This document shows, piece after piece, positions 28,581-39,729 of a stretch of 39,729 bases of DNA. Both the position numbers and the translations under genes were made by a program. The notes beneath the pieces are model-generated. The model saw only the letters and a list, made by a program, of their open reading frames with translations. It did no database searches and was not told the origin of the DNA. Location: positions 1-39,729 of the forward strand of contig CAMVJU010000015.1 in the NCBI GenBank assembly GCA_947167935.1. Direction: 5' to 3'. How positions within the stretch are numbered: position 1 is the first letter of the stretch; each line of letters opens with the position of its first letter. This stretch comes from an uncultured Prevotellaceae bacterium. GTDB taxonomy: Bacteria; Bacteroidota; Bacteroidia; Bacteroidales; Bacteroidaceae.

Positions 28581-30626
28581 TCAATTTTTCTTCAGTACCA
28601 CGGCACTACGGGCAGGGATGTAGAGTTTCAGCCACTCCTTATGGTCCTTCACGTAGAGAGGATCGTAGTTGGTGAAGTGGGTGATGGAGTCATCGGCGAA
28701 GCCAAATCCGCCAAAGTCCTTCGAGTCGGTGTTCAGCACCACATCATACGAGCCTGTAGGCACCAGGAATCCGTAGTCGGTAAACGACTGCGTAGGCGAG
28801 AAGTTGAACACGAAGAGCAGGTCGCCACGCATAAAGGCAAGTACCTGGTCGCCGTCGTTATGCCAGATTTCCACAACGGGTTTCTGCTGGAAATTGCGCA
28901 CGCTCTTGATCACCTTCAGCATCTCGCGGTCGAAGTCGCCCAGCCAATGGTAGCACAGGTCCTTGTTGTCAACAAGGTTCCATTGGCGGCGTGCATACTT
29001 GTAGCTCCATCCATTGCCCTCACGGGGGAAGTCAATCCACTCGGGATGACCGAACTCGTTGCCCATGAAGTTGAGGTAGCCACCGTTGATGGCTGCAGCG
29101 GTAACAAGACGTATCATCTTGTGCAGGGCGATGCCGCGCTCAGCCACGCCGTTGATGTCCTTCTTGGCGAAGTGCCAGTACATATCGGCATCGATAAGAC
29201 GGAAGATGATGGTCTTATCGCCCACGAGTGCCTGGTCGTGGCTTTCGCAATAGCTGATGGTCTTCTCGTCGGGACGGCGGTTCTTTACCTCCCAGAATAT
29301 CGAGCTGGGCTTCCAGTTCTCGTCGGCCTGCTCCTTGATGGTCTTGATCCAGTAGTCGGGAATGTTCATGGCCATGCGGTAGTCGAAGCCAAAGCCGCCA
29401 TCCTCGAACTTGGCTGCCAATCCAGGCATACCTGAAACCTCCTCAGCAATGGTGATGGCATCGGGATTGACCTCGTGGATGAGCTGATTGGCCAGCGTGA
29501 GATAGCAGATGGCGTTGTCATCCTCATGTCCGTTGAAGTAGTCGCCGTATCCGCCGAAGGCCTCACCAAGTCCGTGTGAGTAGTAAAGCATCGAGGTGAC
29601 GCCGTCGAAACGGAATCCGTCGAAGCGGAACTCCTCCAACCAGTATTTACAGTTGGAGAGCAGGAAATGGATGACATCGTCCTTGCCATAGTCGAAGCAG
29701 AGCGAGTCCCAAGCCGGATGCTCGTGGCGGTCGCCGGGATAGAAGAACTGGTTGGGGTCGCCGCAGAGGTTGCCCAGGCCCTCCACCTCGTTCTTCACGG
29801 CGTGCGAGTGCACGATGTCCATGATGACGGCGATACCCAGCTTGTGAGCCTCGTCGATGAGTGCCTTCAGCTCTTCAGGCGTGCCGAAACGTGAAGACGG
29901 AGCGAAGAACGAAGACACGTGGTAGCCAAAGCTTCCGTAATAGGGATGCTCCTGAATGGCCATCACCTGGATGCAGTTGTAGCCGTCCTTGGCCACACGC
30001 GGCAGCACATTGTCCTTGAACTCCGTGTAAGTACCCACCTTCTCGGCGTCCTGGCCCATACCCACGTGGCACTCGTAGATGAGCAGCGGGTTCTTCTTAG
30101 GCTTGAAGCCGGCCTTCTTCCAGACGTAGGGCACAGCAGGATTCCACACCTGAGCAGAGAAAATCTTCGTCTGGTCGTCCTGCACCACTCGGCGTGTCCA
30201 GGCAGGAATACGCTCACCCTCGCCGCCGTTCCACTTCACCTTCATCTTGTAGAGCTGACCGTGCTGCAGGTCTTTCTCCTTCAGCTTCAGCTCCCAGTTG
30301 CCTGTGCCGGCAACTCGCTTCATACGATACTTCTCATTCTCTTTCCAATCGTTGAAGTCGCCGATGAGATAAATGTCGGTGGCGTTGGGAGCCCACTCAC
30401 GGAATACCCAGCCGCGTGTCAGCTTGTGCAGGCCGAAATAGAGGTGGCCGGTGGCAAAGTCGCTCAGCGTCTTCTTTCCGTTTTGCGTCAACTGGTTGAT
30501 CTTCCACACGGCGTGGTCGTGGCGTCCGCGGATAGCATCCTCGTAGGGTTCCAGCCATCCATCGTTCTGTACGAGGCCAATATGCTTGGGGGCCTCAACT
30601 ATTGTCTGTTTCTTTGTTCTTGCCAT
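28581..30626 (-). CDS. glgB: 1,4-alpha-glucan (glycogen) branching enzyme, GH13
   Basis: A 681-residue cytoplasmic enzyme making alpha-1,6 branches in glycogen. It is of the shorter, eukaryote-like branching enzyme type: an N-terminal CBM48 domain (about 60-170, REWAPNATDIYLIGDFNDW), then the GH13 barrel with nucleophile Asp341 (GFRFDGVTSM), acid/base Glu395 (TIAEEVSGMP) and ESHDQ (Asp464), and an all-beta C-terminal domain. All catalytic residues are intact. It lies in a leftward set with the YhcH-like gene upstream. It suggests storage of surplus sugar as glycogen. Confidence 0.95.
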   Translation of the reverse strand: MARTKKQTIVEAPKHIGLVQNDGWLEPYEDAIRGRHDHAVWKINQLTQNGKKTLSDFATGHLYFGLHKLTRGWVFREWAPNATDIYLIGDFNDWKENEKYRMKRVAGTGNWELKLKEKDLQHGQLYKMKVKWNGGEGERIPAWTRRVVQDDQTKIFSAQVWNPAVPYVWKKAGFKPKKNPLLIYECHVGMGQDAEKVGTYTEFKDNVLPRVAKDGYNCIQVMAIQEHPYYGSFGYHVSSFFAPSSRFGTPEELKALIDEAHKLGIAVIMDIVHSHAVKNEVEGLGNLCGDPNQFFYPGDRHEHPAWDSLCFDYGKDDVIHFLLSNCKYWLEEFRFDGFRFDGVTSMLYYSHGLGEAFGGYGDYFNGHEDDNAICYLTLANQLIHEVNPDAITIAEEVSGMPGLAAKFEDGGFGFDYRMAMNIPDYWIKTIKEQADENWKPSSIFWEVKNRRPDEKTISYCESHDQALVGDKTIIFRLIDADMYWHFAKKDINGVAERGIALHKMIRLVTAAAINGGYLNFMGNEFGHPEWIDFPREGNGWSYKYARRQWNLVDNKDLCYHWLGDFDREMLKVIKSVRNFQQKPVVEIWHNDGDQVLAFMRGDLLFVFNFSPTQSFTDYGFLVPTGSYDVVLNTDSKDFGGFGFADDSITHFTNYDPLYVKDHKEWLKLYIPARSAVVLKKN

Positions 30627-30640
30627 TGTTTTGTTTATTA

Positions 30641-30697
30641 TGGGGTCAATGGGGCCGATGGGTCTAATGGGACCAATGGGGCCAATGAGACCTGTGG
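30641..30697. repeat. Nonamer array (TGGGGCCAA type) between glgB and the YhcH gene
   Basis: Six 9-base units from 30641: TGGGGTCAA, TGGGGCCGA, TGGGTCTAA, TGGGACCAA, TGGGGCCAA, TGAGACCTG, then TGGG. They fill most of the 72-base gap. Because 9 is a multiple of 3, the opposite reading frame looks collagen-like; that is a by-product. Confidence 0.85.
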
Positions 30698-30698
30698 G

Positions 30699-31145
30699 TT
30701 AAACTTTTACCTTGAATATTGCTTTCTTGATTTCGGGTGCCATAGAGATACAGGGAGCGTGGCCGTCCTGCGGGAAGAAGATGGCGAACATACCTGGCTG
30801 GCAGTCGACGAAACTCTCAGCCATCAGGTCGGGATACTTGGTGATGTCTTTCTCGGCGTTGTACTCAGCCTCGGGCAGGTCGCACAACGGCGTATAGCCG
30901 TAAGTCTCGGGCACGTCAAGGGGAATCTGTATGTCAATCATCTTGCGGTGCGTCTCGATAACGGCCTCGTCAGGAGCCTTGCCCTTGGCGACGGCGATAT
31001 TGACAAAGAGGTCTTTGTCCTTGATGGGATACTTGCCCACTTCGAACTTGCTGAGATTGTTCTTCTTGATGAACTCCACCACATCCTTGAAGAGTGGGTT
31101 CACGGCCTCGTACCTGGCGAGGTTGTCTAATGTGTCGATAATCAT
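30699..31145 (-). CDS. YhcH/YjgK/YiaL (DUF386) family protein
   Basis: A 148-residue cupin-fold protein of the family that includes EbgC and NanQ. The pattern ETHRKMIDIQIPLDVPETYGY and PGMFAIFFPQDGHAPCI holds the likely metal-binding His and Glu residues. Relatives act as sugar anomerases or assist sugar catabolism; the substrate here is unknown. It lies upstream of glgB, with nonamer arrays on both sides. Confidence 0.9.
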   Translation of the reverse strand: MIIDTLDNLARYEAVNPLFKDVVEFIKKNNLSKFEVGKYPIKDKDLFVNIAVAKGKAPDEAVIETHRKMIDIQIPLDVPETYGYTPLCDLPEAEYNAEKDITKYPDLMAESFVDCQPGMFAIFFPQDGHAPCISMAPEIKKAIFKVKV

Positions 31146-31166
31146 AGCTTTGTATTTTTAGGTTTT

Positions 31167-31209
31167 ATGAGGCTAATGAGGCCTGGAGGCCATTGGGATT
31201 ACTGGGATA
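31167..31209. repeat. Second nonamer-like array (ATGAGGCTA type) flanking the YhcH gene
   Basis: Units ATGAGGCTA, ATGAGGCCT, a 7-base GGAGGCC, ATTGGGATT and ACTGGGATA. It is related to the array at 30641 and runs into the last codons of the MORN gene. Less regular than the others. Confidence 0.55.
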
Positions 31210-32320
31210 ACTGTCGGCGGCCATTGACGTAGGTGCCTTGGGCTGTGACATTGCCGTTGCGGTCTTTCTCCAGGAAGGCTCCGTCACGACGACCGTTGAC
31301 GTAGTTGCCCTCGAAGCGCACACCATCTTTATTTTCCTCGATGGCCTTGCCATTGCGCTTGCCGTCCTTGAACTCTGCCTTGAATTTCGAGCCGTCAGTC
31401 TTGTGGCCGATGCACTCGCCATTGGGCAGACCATCCTTGAAGATACCCTCCAGTATGTCGCCCTGTTTGTTGGTCAGCTTGCCTTTGCCATTAGGAGCAT
31501 CGGCCTTCCACTGGCCTACGTAAGTATTGCCGTTGGCCCATACCACAGTACCCTCGCCACTCTTCTCGCCATTGAGAAACTGGCCCGTGTACTTGTCGCC
31601 GTTGGCATAGGTGATGATGCCGCTGCCTGTGCGCTCACCTTTCCGATAGTCACCCTCGTAGGTGTCGCCGTTTTGGAAACGATAAACGCCACGACCGTCC
31701 TGCAGGTCATCGGCCCAGTCGCCTAGATAGACATCGCCGCTGGCATACTTGTAGGTGCCTTTTCCGTGTTTCTTATTGTTCAGCCAATCACCGTCGTAGG
31801 ATGAGCCGTCGCTCCAGCTGAACAGACCCTTACCGTTCTTCATGTCGTCCTTCCACTCGCCTTGGTAGAATGATCCGCTGGCAAAGGTGTAGCGACCCTC
31901 TCCATGACGCATATCCTGATGCCACATGCCATCATAGACATCGCCGTTATAATAATACATCACGCCCTGGCCTTGCTGATAGTCAATGTACCACAAGCCC
32001 TCGTAGCGATTGTTGTTCAGGAACCAATAGGTGCCCTTACCGTGCTGATGATCGTTGAGCCACTGGCCTTCATATCGCTCGCCGTCGCTGAAGACATAGG
32101 TGCCATCACCCTGGCGCTTGCCTTTCACATATTGGCCATCATACCAGTTGCCGTTTTTCCATACGGTCTTTCCCTTGCCGTTGGGCTTGCCTTGTGACAT
32201 TTCGCCAATGTATTCGCCACCGTCTTTAGTGGTACACGAACCTTGAGTGATGCTCTGTGCAGAAGCCGCAACAGGCAAGAAAGCTATACTAAAAATGAGA
32301 AATATCTTTGTCAGTTTCAT
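31199..32320 (-). CDS. Exported MORN-repeat protein
   Basis: A 373-residue protein: signal peptide about 1-22 (ASAQ), then about 14 MORN repeats of 23 residues filling the whole mature chain (pattern YEGQWLNDHQHGKGTYWFLNN). The later repeats are more diverged. MORN repeats form an extended beta-sheet and often bind lipids or act as scaffolds; a periplasmic location is expected. The start at 32320 opens on the signal peptide; the longer frame would read through the promoter. Its specific role is unknown. Confidence 0.92.
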   Translation of the reverse strand: MKLTKIFLIFSIAFLPVAASAQSITQGSCTTKDGGEYIGEMSQGKPNGKGKTVWKNGNWYDGQYVKGKRQGDGTYVFSDGERYEGQWLNDHQHGKGTYWFLNNNRYEGLWYIDYQQGQGVMYYYNGDVYDGMWHQDMRHGEGRYTFASGSFYQGEWKDDMKNGKGLFSWSDGSSYDGDWLNNKKHGKGTYKYASGDVYLGDWADDLQDGRGVYRFQNGDTYEGDYRKGERTGSGIITYANGDKYTGQFLNGEKSGEGTVVWANGNTYVGQWKADAPNGKGKLTNKQGDILEGIFKDGLPNGECIGHKTDGSKFKAEFKDGKRNGKAIEENKDGVRFEGNYVNGRRDGAFLEKDRNGNVTAQGTYVNGRRQLSQ

Positions 32321-32342
32321 GTGTATTCGCGTTTTCAAACCA

Positions 32343-32374
32343 CAAAGATAGGAAAAAAAACGTATGCAGGCAAA
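32343..32374 (-). promoter_or_regulatory. Promoter for the MORN gene
   Basis: TTTG (32374-32371), 20 bases, TATCTTTG (32350-32343) on the minus strand. A full match, 22 bases from the ATG. Confidence 0.75.
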
Positions 32375-32413
32375 GAATTTAAGATTTTCGGCAAAAGAAT
32401 TAAGAAATATTTG

Positions 32414-32421
32414 TAACTTTG
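32414..32421 (+). promoter_or_regulatory. -7 element for kdsB
   Basis: TAACTTTG, 21 bases before the ATG at 32443, in the divergent gap shared with the MORN gene. The -33 box is not clear. Confidence 0.5.
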
Positions 32422-32442
32422 CCGTCAAATCTCAACACAATT

Positions 32443-33207
32443 ATGAAATTCATTGGCATCATCCCCGCGCGTTTTGCATCGACGCGCTTCCCAGGCAAGC
32501 CGCTCGCTATGTTGGGTGGCAAGAACGTTATACAGAGAGTTTATGAACAGGTTGACAAGACGCTCAACTCACACCTCTCACCCCTTACCTCTCACCCCTC
32601 ACCTGTCTACGTAGCTACTGACGATGAGCGTATCTTCAACGCTGTGGAGAGCTTTGGCGGCAAGGCGGTGATGACACGCAGCGACCACCAGAGCGGCACC
32701 GACCGCATCCAAGAAGCGGCAGAGAAGATTGGCACCGATGCCGACGTTATTATCAATGTACAGGGCGACGAGCCGTTCATCCAGCCCTCGCAGATAGAGA
32801 CGCTGATGCACCTCTTCGACGATGCCGAGACGCAGATAGGCACCATCGGAAAGCCTTTCGACACGATAGAGGCCGTGCAGAATCCCAACTCGCCGAAGAT
32901 TGTATGCGACGTGCGAGGCTATGCCCTCTACTTCAGCCGCTCGGTCATCCCCTTCATACGTGGCAAGGAGCCAAGTGAGTGGCTCACGCATTTCCCCTTC
33001 CTCAAGCACTTGGGACTCTATGCCTATCGTCGCGAGGTATTGGCACAAATAACAAAGCTGCCCCAAAGTTCCCTGGAAAAAGCAGAGAGTCTGGAACAGC
33101 TGCGTTGGTTGCAGAATGGCTATCGCATCAAGGTGGGCCTCACCGATGTAGAGACCGTCGGCATCGACACACCTGAAGATCTCTTACGCGCGGCGCATTT
33201 CCTCTAA
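32443..33207 (+). CDS. kdsB: CMP-KDO synthetase (3-deoxy-manno-octulosonate cytidylyltransferase)
   Basis: A 254-residue cytoplasmic enzyme activating KDO with CTP for lipopolysaccharide synthesis. Motifs: [17 protein letters not shown] (6-22), [28 protein letters not shown] and GIDTPEDL. The start at 32443 is the conserved [11 protein letters not shown] stretch of six heptamers (32564-32605, 42 bases) encodes [14 protein letters not shown], inserted in the loop between the first helix and the VYVATDD strand, where homologues have a short turn. Its 3' end overlaps the converging dnaJ-like gene by 24 bases. KdsC is encoded at 9759. Confidence 0.95.
   Translation: MKFIGIIPARFASTRFPGKPLAMLGGKNVIQRVYEQVDKTLNSHLSPLTSHPSPVYVATDDERIFNAVESFGGKAVMTRSDHQSGTDRIQEAAEKIGTDADVIINVQGDEPFIQPSQIETLMHLFDDAETQIGTIGKPFDTIEAVQNPNSPKIVCDVRGYALYFSRSVIPFIRGKEPSEWLTHFPFLKHLGLYAYRREVLAQITKLPQSSLEKAESLEQLRWLQNGYRIKVGLTDVETVGIDTPEDLLRAAHFL
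32564..32605 (+). repeat. Heptamer array (TCACCTC/TCACCCC) in frame in kdsB
   Basis: Six units: TCAACTC, ACACCTC, TCACCCC, TTACCTC, TCACCCC, TCACCTG. Six times seven is 42, so the frame is kept. The encoded SHLSPLTS is identical to the peptide encoded by the array in metH at 34268. Confidence 0.9.
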
Positions 33208-33852
33208 CAATTGTTTCTGACGTTCACTAAGCTGTGAGGGCAGTGTGACGTTGTAGGTCAGGATGAGGTCTGTGCCATTCTGCCCTTTTCCACGCAGACG
33301 AGCTTTAGTGCCAGGTTGAGTGCCAGGTTTCACTTTCAGCTTCAACTTCTGTCCGTCGCTCAGTCCCACCATCACCTCGCCGCCCAGCAAGGCGGTGTAC
33401 ATGTCGATGTTGATGCTGGCTTGCGTCTCGCGAGGCTGTGCCTGCTGACGTCCGAAACCGCCGAAGTTGCTGCCAAAGTGAGCTGAGCCGCCACGTCCGC
33501 CAAACAAATTCTCGAAGAACGAGCTGAAGCCGCTGCCGCCCTGGAAGTTACTGAAGTCGAAGCCATCGAAGGGCGAGCCGCCGCCAGAGCTGTGGAATCC
33601 TCCCCCACCCTGTCCGAACTGTTCTGCCTCGCGCCATTGCTCCCCATACTGGTCGTACTTGCGACGCTTCTCAGGATCGCCAATGACGTCGTAAGCCTCG
33701 TTCAGCGCCTGAAACTTCGCCTTTGCCTTCGGATCATCAGGGTGCAGGTCGGGATGGAACTGCTTGGCACGTTTCAGGTACGCCTTCTTCACGTCCTTCT
33801 GCGCTATGTCCTTGGGAACACCAAGAATCTTGTAATAATCAATAAATGCCAT
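33184..33852 (-). CDS. DnaJ-like (CbpA-type) co-chaperone, shortened
   Basis: A 222-residue J-domain protein. The J domain (1-70) has the HPD tripeptide at 33-35, which stimulates DnaK ATPase. A Gly/Phe-rich region follows (about 80-145), then only one substrate-binding beta-domain (about 150-205) and a helical tail ([12 protein letters not shown]). CbpA has about 300 residues and two such domains, so one is missing. No zinc-finger domain. The start at 33852 opens the J domain ([11 protein letters not shown]). It converges on kdsB and overlaps its end by 24 bases. Confidence 0.9.
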   Translation of the reverse strand: MAFIDYYKILGVPKDIAQKDVKKAYLKRAKQFHPDLHPDDPKAKAKFQALNEAYDVIGDPEKRRKYDQYGEQWREAEQFGQGGGGFHSSGGGSPFDGFDFSNFQGGSGFSSFFENLFGGRGGSAHFGSNFGGFGRQQAQPRETQASINIDMYTALLGGEVMVGLSDGQKLKLKVKPGTQPGTKARLRGKGQNGTDLILTYNVTLPSQLSERQKQLLEEMRRA

Positions 33853-33926
33853 ATCAATGTCTCCTTTCTTTTTTATTGGAAGAGCAGCAATTTCCGTGCC
33901 GAAGTGATAGAAAAACAATTTTTTCT

Positions 33927-33957
33927 TTTGCTTTTTTCTCAGTAATTCGTACCTTTG
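33927..33957 (+). promoter_or_regulatory. Promoter for metH
   Basis: TTTG (33927-33930), exactly 19 bases, TACCTTTG (33950-33957), 21 bases before the ATG. No cobalamin riboswitch was recognised in the short leader, which is too small for one. Confidence 0.75.
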
Positions 33958-33978
33958 CACCTCAAAAGCTAGACAATA

Positions 33979-37628
<3,650 letters not shown>

Positions 37629-37632
<4 letters not shown>

Positions 37633-38453
37633 TCGGCGCTAAGCTGTCCGTTTTTCTCCGTCATGTATTTCCAGTAGCGGCGGGGCATGTCGCTGAGCTG
37701 CTTGCGGGGGTTCATGCGTTCCTTGATGCAAATGGCCTTGAAATAGGTGCGCCAGAGATCTTGGAACAGTTTGTCGTTTTCGCTGAGGATGTCGGCATCA
37801 AGCTTACCATTCGACAAATCGAAGGGCACTGCAGCCTCGTTTTCGAAGGTGACGCGAATAACTTTGTAACCACTCCCCTCTCCAATCGGCGAGGGGCTAT
37901 AATAATACCCATAGTGCCGCTTAGCATCGTAAATGAGCCAGGGCTGGTCGTTGAAGCGGTCCTGAAAATGGTCGGTGATGAGGGGCAGCACATCATTGTC
38001 GGGTGAGACGACGGCGAGGTAGGTACCATCCTTGGCCTTTTGGAAACGGATGAACTGCTTCATGCGCAGCTGCTCGTGGAGCACGCGGCGACAGGTGTTG
38101 CGCACGGCCAACACATCGGCATCGCTCGCGTTGTTTTCAATGCTAGGCACTCCTGCTGGCTGACGGAAGACCTTGCAGATGAAATTGAAGAGCGGCTGGT
38201 TGAGTGCACGTTCCTCGGAGAGCCAGCTGATGGCAATCATCCGCAAACCTGCGGCCGAGAGTCGCTTCTCCAATCCCTTCCATACGCGCTCGGCCTTCTC
38301 GCCATCCGTCGCCACCACATGCGGCTGGTCGGCAAACAGCGGCAGCTGCTCGCCCTCGGCCAACAGAAACTCGGGCTGCTGGTGGAGGAAGAAGCTGTCG
38401 AACACGGCTGTCAACAGGCCGTCGAGGGTGTTATCGAATACGTAGACTATCAT
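37629..38453 (-). CDS. DUF4130 (TIGR03915-type) probable DNA-metabolism protein
   Basis: A 274-residue protein with the family opening MIVYVFDNTLDGLLTAVFDS and closing R-P-KQLSDMPRRYWKYMTEK. The family is known to be linked, by neighbourhood or by fusion, with a radical-SAM protein and a uracil-DNA-glycosylase-like domain; the activity is not established. Here no glycosylase domain is attached. It overlaps the upstream radical-SAM gene by 4 bases (ATGA), so the two are co-translated. A GC-rich palindrome (37875-37896) encodes SPSPIGEGSG in a loop where related proteins are shorter. Confidence 0.85.
37875..37896 (-). repeat. Palindromic element in frame in the DUF4130 gene
   Basis: Arms CCCCTCTCC and GGCGAGGGG match at 8 of 9 around AATC. 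It encodes PSPIGEGS in HYGYYYSPSPIGEGSGYK. Similar in style to the CCCTCCCG element but not the same sequence. Confidence 0.6.
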
Positions 38454-39724
38454 TCGTCCTGGAAGTCGAGCATGAGCTGTTGCTCTGCGGCTGCACGTTT
38501 CTGCTGGGCCTTGGAGAGCAGCAGGGGGCGCAGGCGCTCTGGATGCAGCTCGTTGATGCCAACGATGGGCTGCGAGAAGGCGCTGGTGAGCTCGCCGCAG
38601 GTGATGAAATACTTCGCCTTCTTCATCACCACGCCCATCTTCTTCAGGTGATAAGAAGTGATGCGGTTGAAGCGGCGCGAGCTGACGATGAGCACGGCAC
38701 TCTTCACGCCGATGCCTGGCACACGGAGGATCTCTTCGTAGGATGCTTTGTTGATGTCGACAGGGAAAAACTCAGGATGGCGCAAGGCCCAGCCGAGCTT
38801 GGGGTCGACGTCGAGGTCGAGGTGGGCGTGCTTGTCGTCGACAATCTCATCGACCTTGAAATGGTAGAAACGCATGAGCCAGTCGGCCTGATAGAGACGG
38901 TTCTCACGCACCAGCGGCGGCTGTTTCAGGACGGGCAGACGCGGGTCGTAGGTGTTCACGCTAACGTAGCCACTGTAGTAGACGCGTCGCATGGTGGGCT
39001 GTTGGTACATGGCGTTCGACATCTTCAGGATATCAAGGTCGCTCTCCTTGGTGGCGCCGACAATCATCTGCGTCGACTGGCCGGCTGGTACGAAGCGAGG
39101 TGCATAGCGGTACTTCTTCCTGTCCTCCTTGTTCTCCAGTACACCCTGCTGAATCTGCTTCATGGGCAGGAAAATGCTCTTGTGGTCCTTCTCTGGCGCC
39201 AGTGCCTTTAGCGACTCCTCCTTGGGAATCTCGATGTTGACGCTCATGCGGTCGGCATAGCGGCCGGCCTCCTGCAGCAACTCTTGCGAGGCGCCGGGGA
39301 TAGTCTTCAGATGGATATAGCCATTGAAACGATGCACTGTGCGCAGGTCGCGCACAATGGCCGTCAGCCGCTCCATCGTGTAGTCGGGATTGCGCACCAC
39401 GCCACTCGACAGAAATAGGCCCTCGATGTAGTTGCGACGATAGAACTCCATCGTAATCTCTTCTAATTCAGAGACGGAAAGCGTGGCCCGCTTAATGTCG
39501 TTTGTGCGGCGGTTGATGCAGTAGGCGCAGTCGTACATGCAGTAGTTGGTCAGCATTACCTTCAGCAGCGAGATGCAGCGGCCGTCATCGGCAAACGAGT
39601 GGCAGATGCCCACGCCGCCGACTGTCGAGCCCACCATGCCTTCCTTCCCTTTGCGCACAGTGCCGCTCGACGAACACGACACGTCGTACTTCGCCGACTC
39701 TGCGAGTATCCGCAGCTTCTCCAT
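38450..39724 (-). CDS. Radical-SAM putative DNA modification/repair protein (TIGR03916-type)
   Basis: A 424-residue radical S-adenosylmethionine enzyme. The iron-sulfur cluster motif is CMYDCAYC with Cys62, Cys66 and Cys69. A C-terminal helix-hairpin-helix (INKASYEEILRVPGIGVKSA, about 332-352) indicates nucleic-acid binding. The end (AAEQQLMLDFQDE) is short and acidic. The family is named a putative DNA modification/repair protein and is usually paired with the DUF4130 protein, as here by a 4-base overlap. The substrate has not been shown. The gene begins at 39724, 5 bases inside the window edge, so its promoter is not visible. Confidence 0.9.
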   Translation of the reverse strand: MEKLRILAESAKYDVSCSSSGTVRKGKEGMVGSTVGGVGICHSFADDGRCISLLKVMLTNYCMYDCAYCINRRTNDIKRATLSVSELEEITMEFYRRNYIEGLFLSSGVVRNPDYTMERLTAIVRDLRTVHRFNGYIHLKTIPGASQELLQEAGRYADRMSVNIEIPKEESLKALAPEKDHKSIFLPMKQIQQGVLENKEDRKKYRYAPRFVPAGQSTQMIVGATKESDLDILKMSNAMYQQPTMRRVYYSGYVSVNTYDPRLPVLKQPPLVRENRLYQADWLMRFYHFKVDEIVDDKHAHLDLDVDPKLGWALRHPEFFPVDINKASYEEILRVPGIGVKSAVLIVSSRRFNRITSYHLKKMGVVMKKAKYFITCGELTSAFSQPIVGINELHPERLRPLLLSKAQQKRAAAEQQLMLDFQDE

Positions 39725-39729
39725 CGTCT

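Noticed and set aside
28562..28581. Terminator between glgB and the membrane protein gene
   Set aside because: A 7-base inverted repeat (TTAGTCA/TGACTAA) exists, but on the leftward strand no T-run follows it, and the two genes are only 34 bases apart.
30638..30700. Collagen-like open reading frame antisense to glgB and across the gap
   Set aside because: The Gly-X-Y pattern comes from a 9-base DNA repeat, and the frame is otherwise antisense to glgB and the YhcH gene. No start or promoter supports it.
33931..33978. Cobalamin riboswitch ahead of metH
   Set aside because: The leader after the promoter is only about 15-20 bases, too short for any cobalamin riboswitch fold.

Overview
The window looks like chromosome of a Prevotella-type member of the Bacteroidales. 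The evidence is the recurring Bacteroidetes promoter (TTTG, 19-20 bases, TAnnTTTG), the lack of Shine-Dalgarno sites, the many exported glycoside hydrolases, a TonB-dependent receptor, genes for KDO (a lipid A-core sugar) and the B12-dependent enzymes of succinate/propionate metabolism. No rRNA, tRNA, CRISPR array, transposase, integrase or phage gene was seen.

Layout. 1-250: tandem leftward promoters for a gene beyond the left edge, and the terminator of the first full gene. 251-8983: arabinoxylan degradation, with a leftward GH10 xylanase-CE1 feruloyl esterase diverging from a rightward run of two GH43 enzymes, a small lipoprotein and a GH51 arabinofuranosidase. 9107-11604 (leftward): nitroreductase, Rossmann/DUF2520 protein, KDO-8-P phosphatase and Maf pyrophosphatase. 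11753-17806 (rightward): GH95 alpha-L-fucosidase, a GNAT-like protein and a TonB-dependent receptor. 17832-22167: divergent SpoIIE-type phosphatase with TPR repeats and a large surface lipoprotein. 22317-24989: methylmalonyl-CoA epimerase, carboxyltransferase alpha subunit, a 50-residue protein and a biotin carrier. 25272-27263: a tandem GH43 enzyme. 27320-32320 (leftward): MORN-repeat protein, YhcH-family protein, glycogen branching enzyme and an integral membrane protein. 32443-39724: KdsB, a DnaJ-like protein, MetH, and a DUF4130/radical-SAM pair predicted to act on nucleic acid.

How the genes work together. GH10-CE1, GH43 and GH51 together would cut the xylan backbone, release ferulate and remove arabinose. 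Released sugars feed glycolysis and the succinate/propionate route, and surplus can be stored as glycogen using the branching enzyme. MetH and the methylmalonyl-CoA epimerase both point to cobalamin-dependent metabolism. KdsB and KdsC supply KDO to the outer membrane.

The most unusual signal is not a gene. At least ten short tandem arrays with a fixed unit length of 7 bases (sometimes 9), each with its own sequence, lie in intergenic gaps and also in frame inside genes: MetH (heptamer arrays at five sites), KdsB, GH95 and the signal peptide of a GH43. A separate 32-base GC-rich palindrome occurs three times, in both orientations, in frame in GH43 and MetH. In MetH the inserts sit mainly at domain junctions. 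Heptamer TCACCTC is found in KdsB, in MetH and in an intergenic gap. I read this as an active repeat-generating or repeat-inserting process that tolerates coding sequence.
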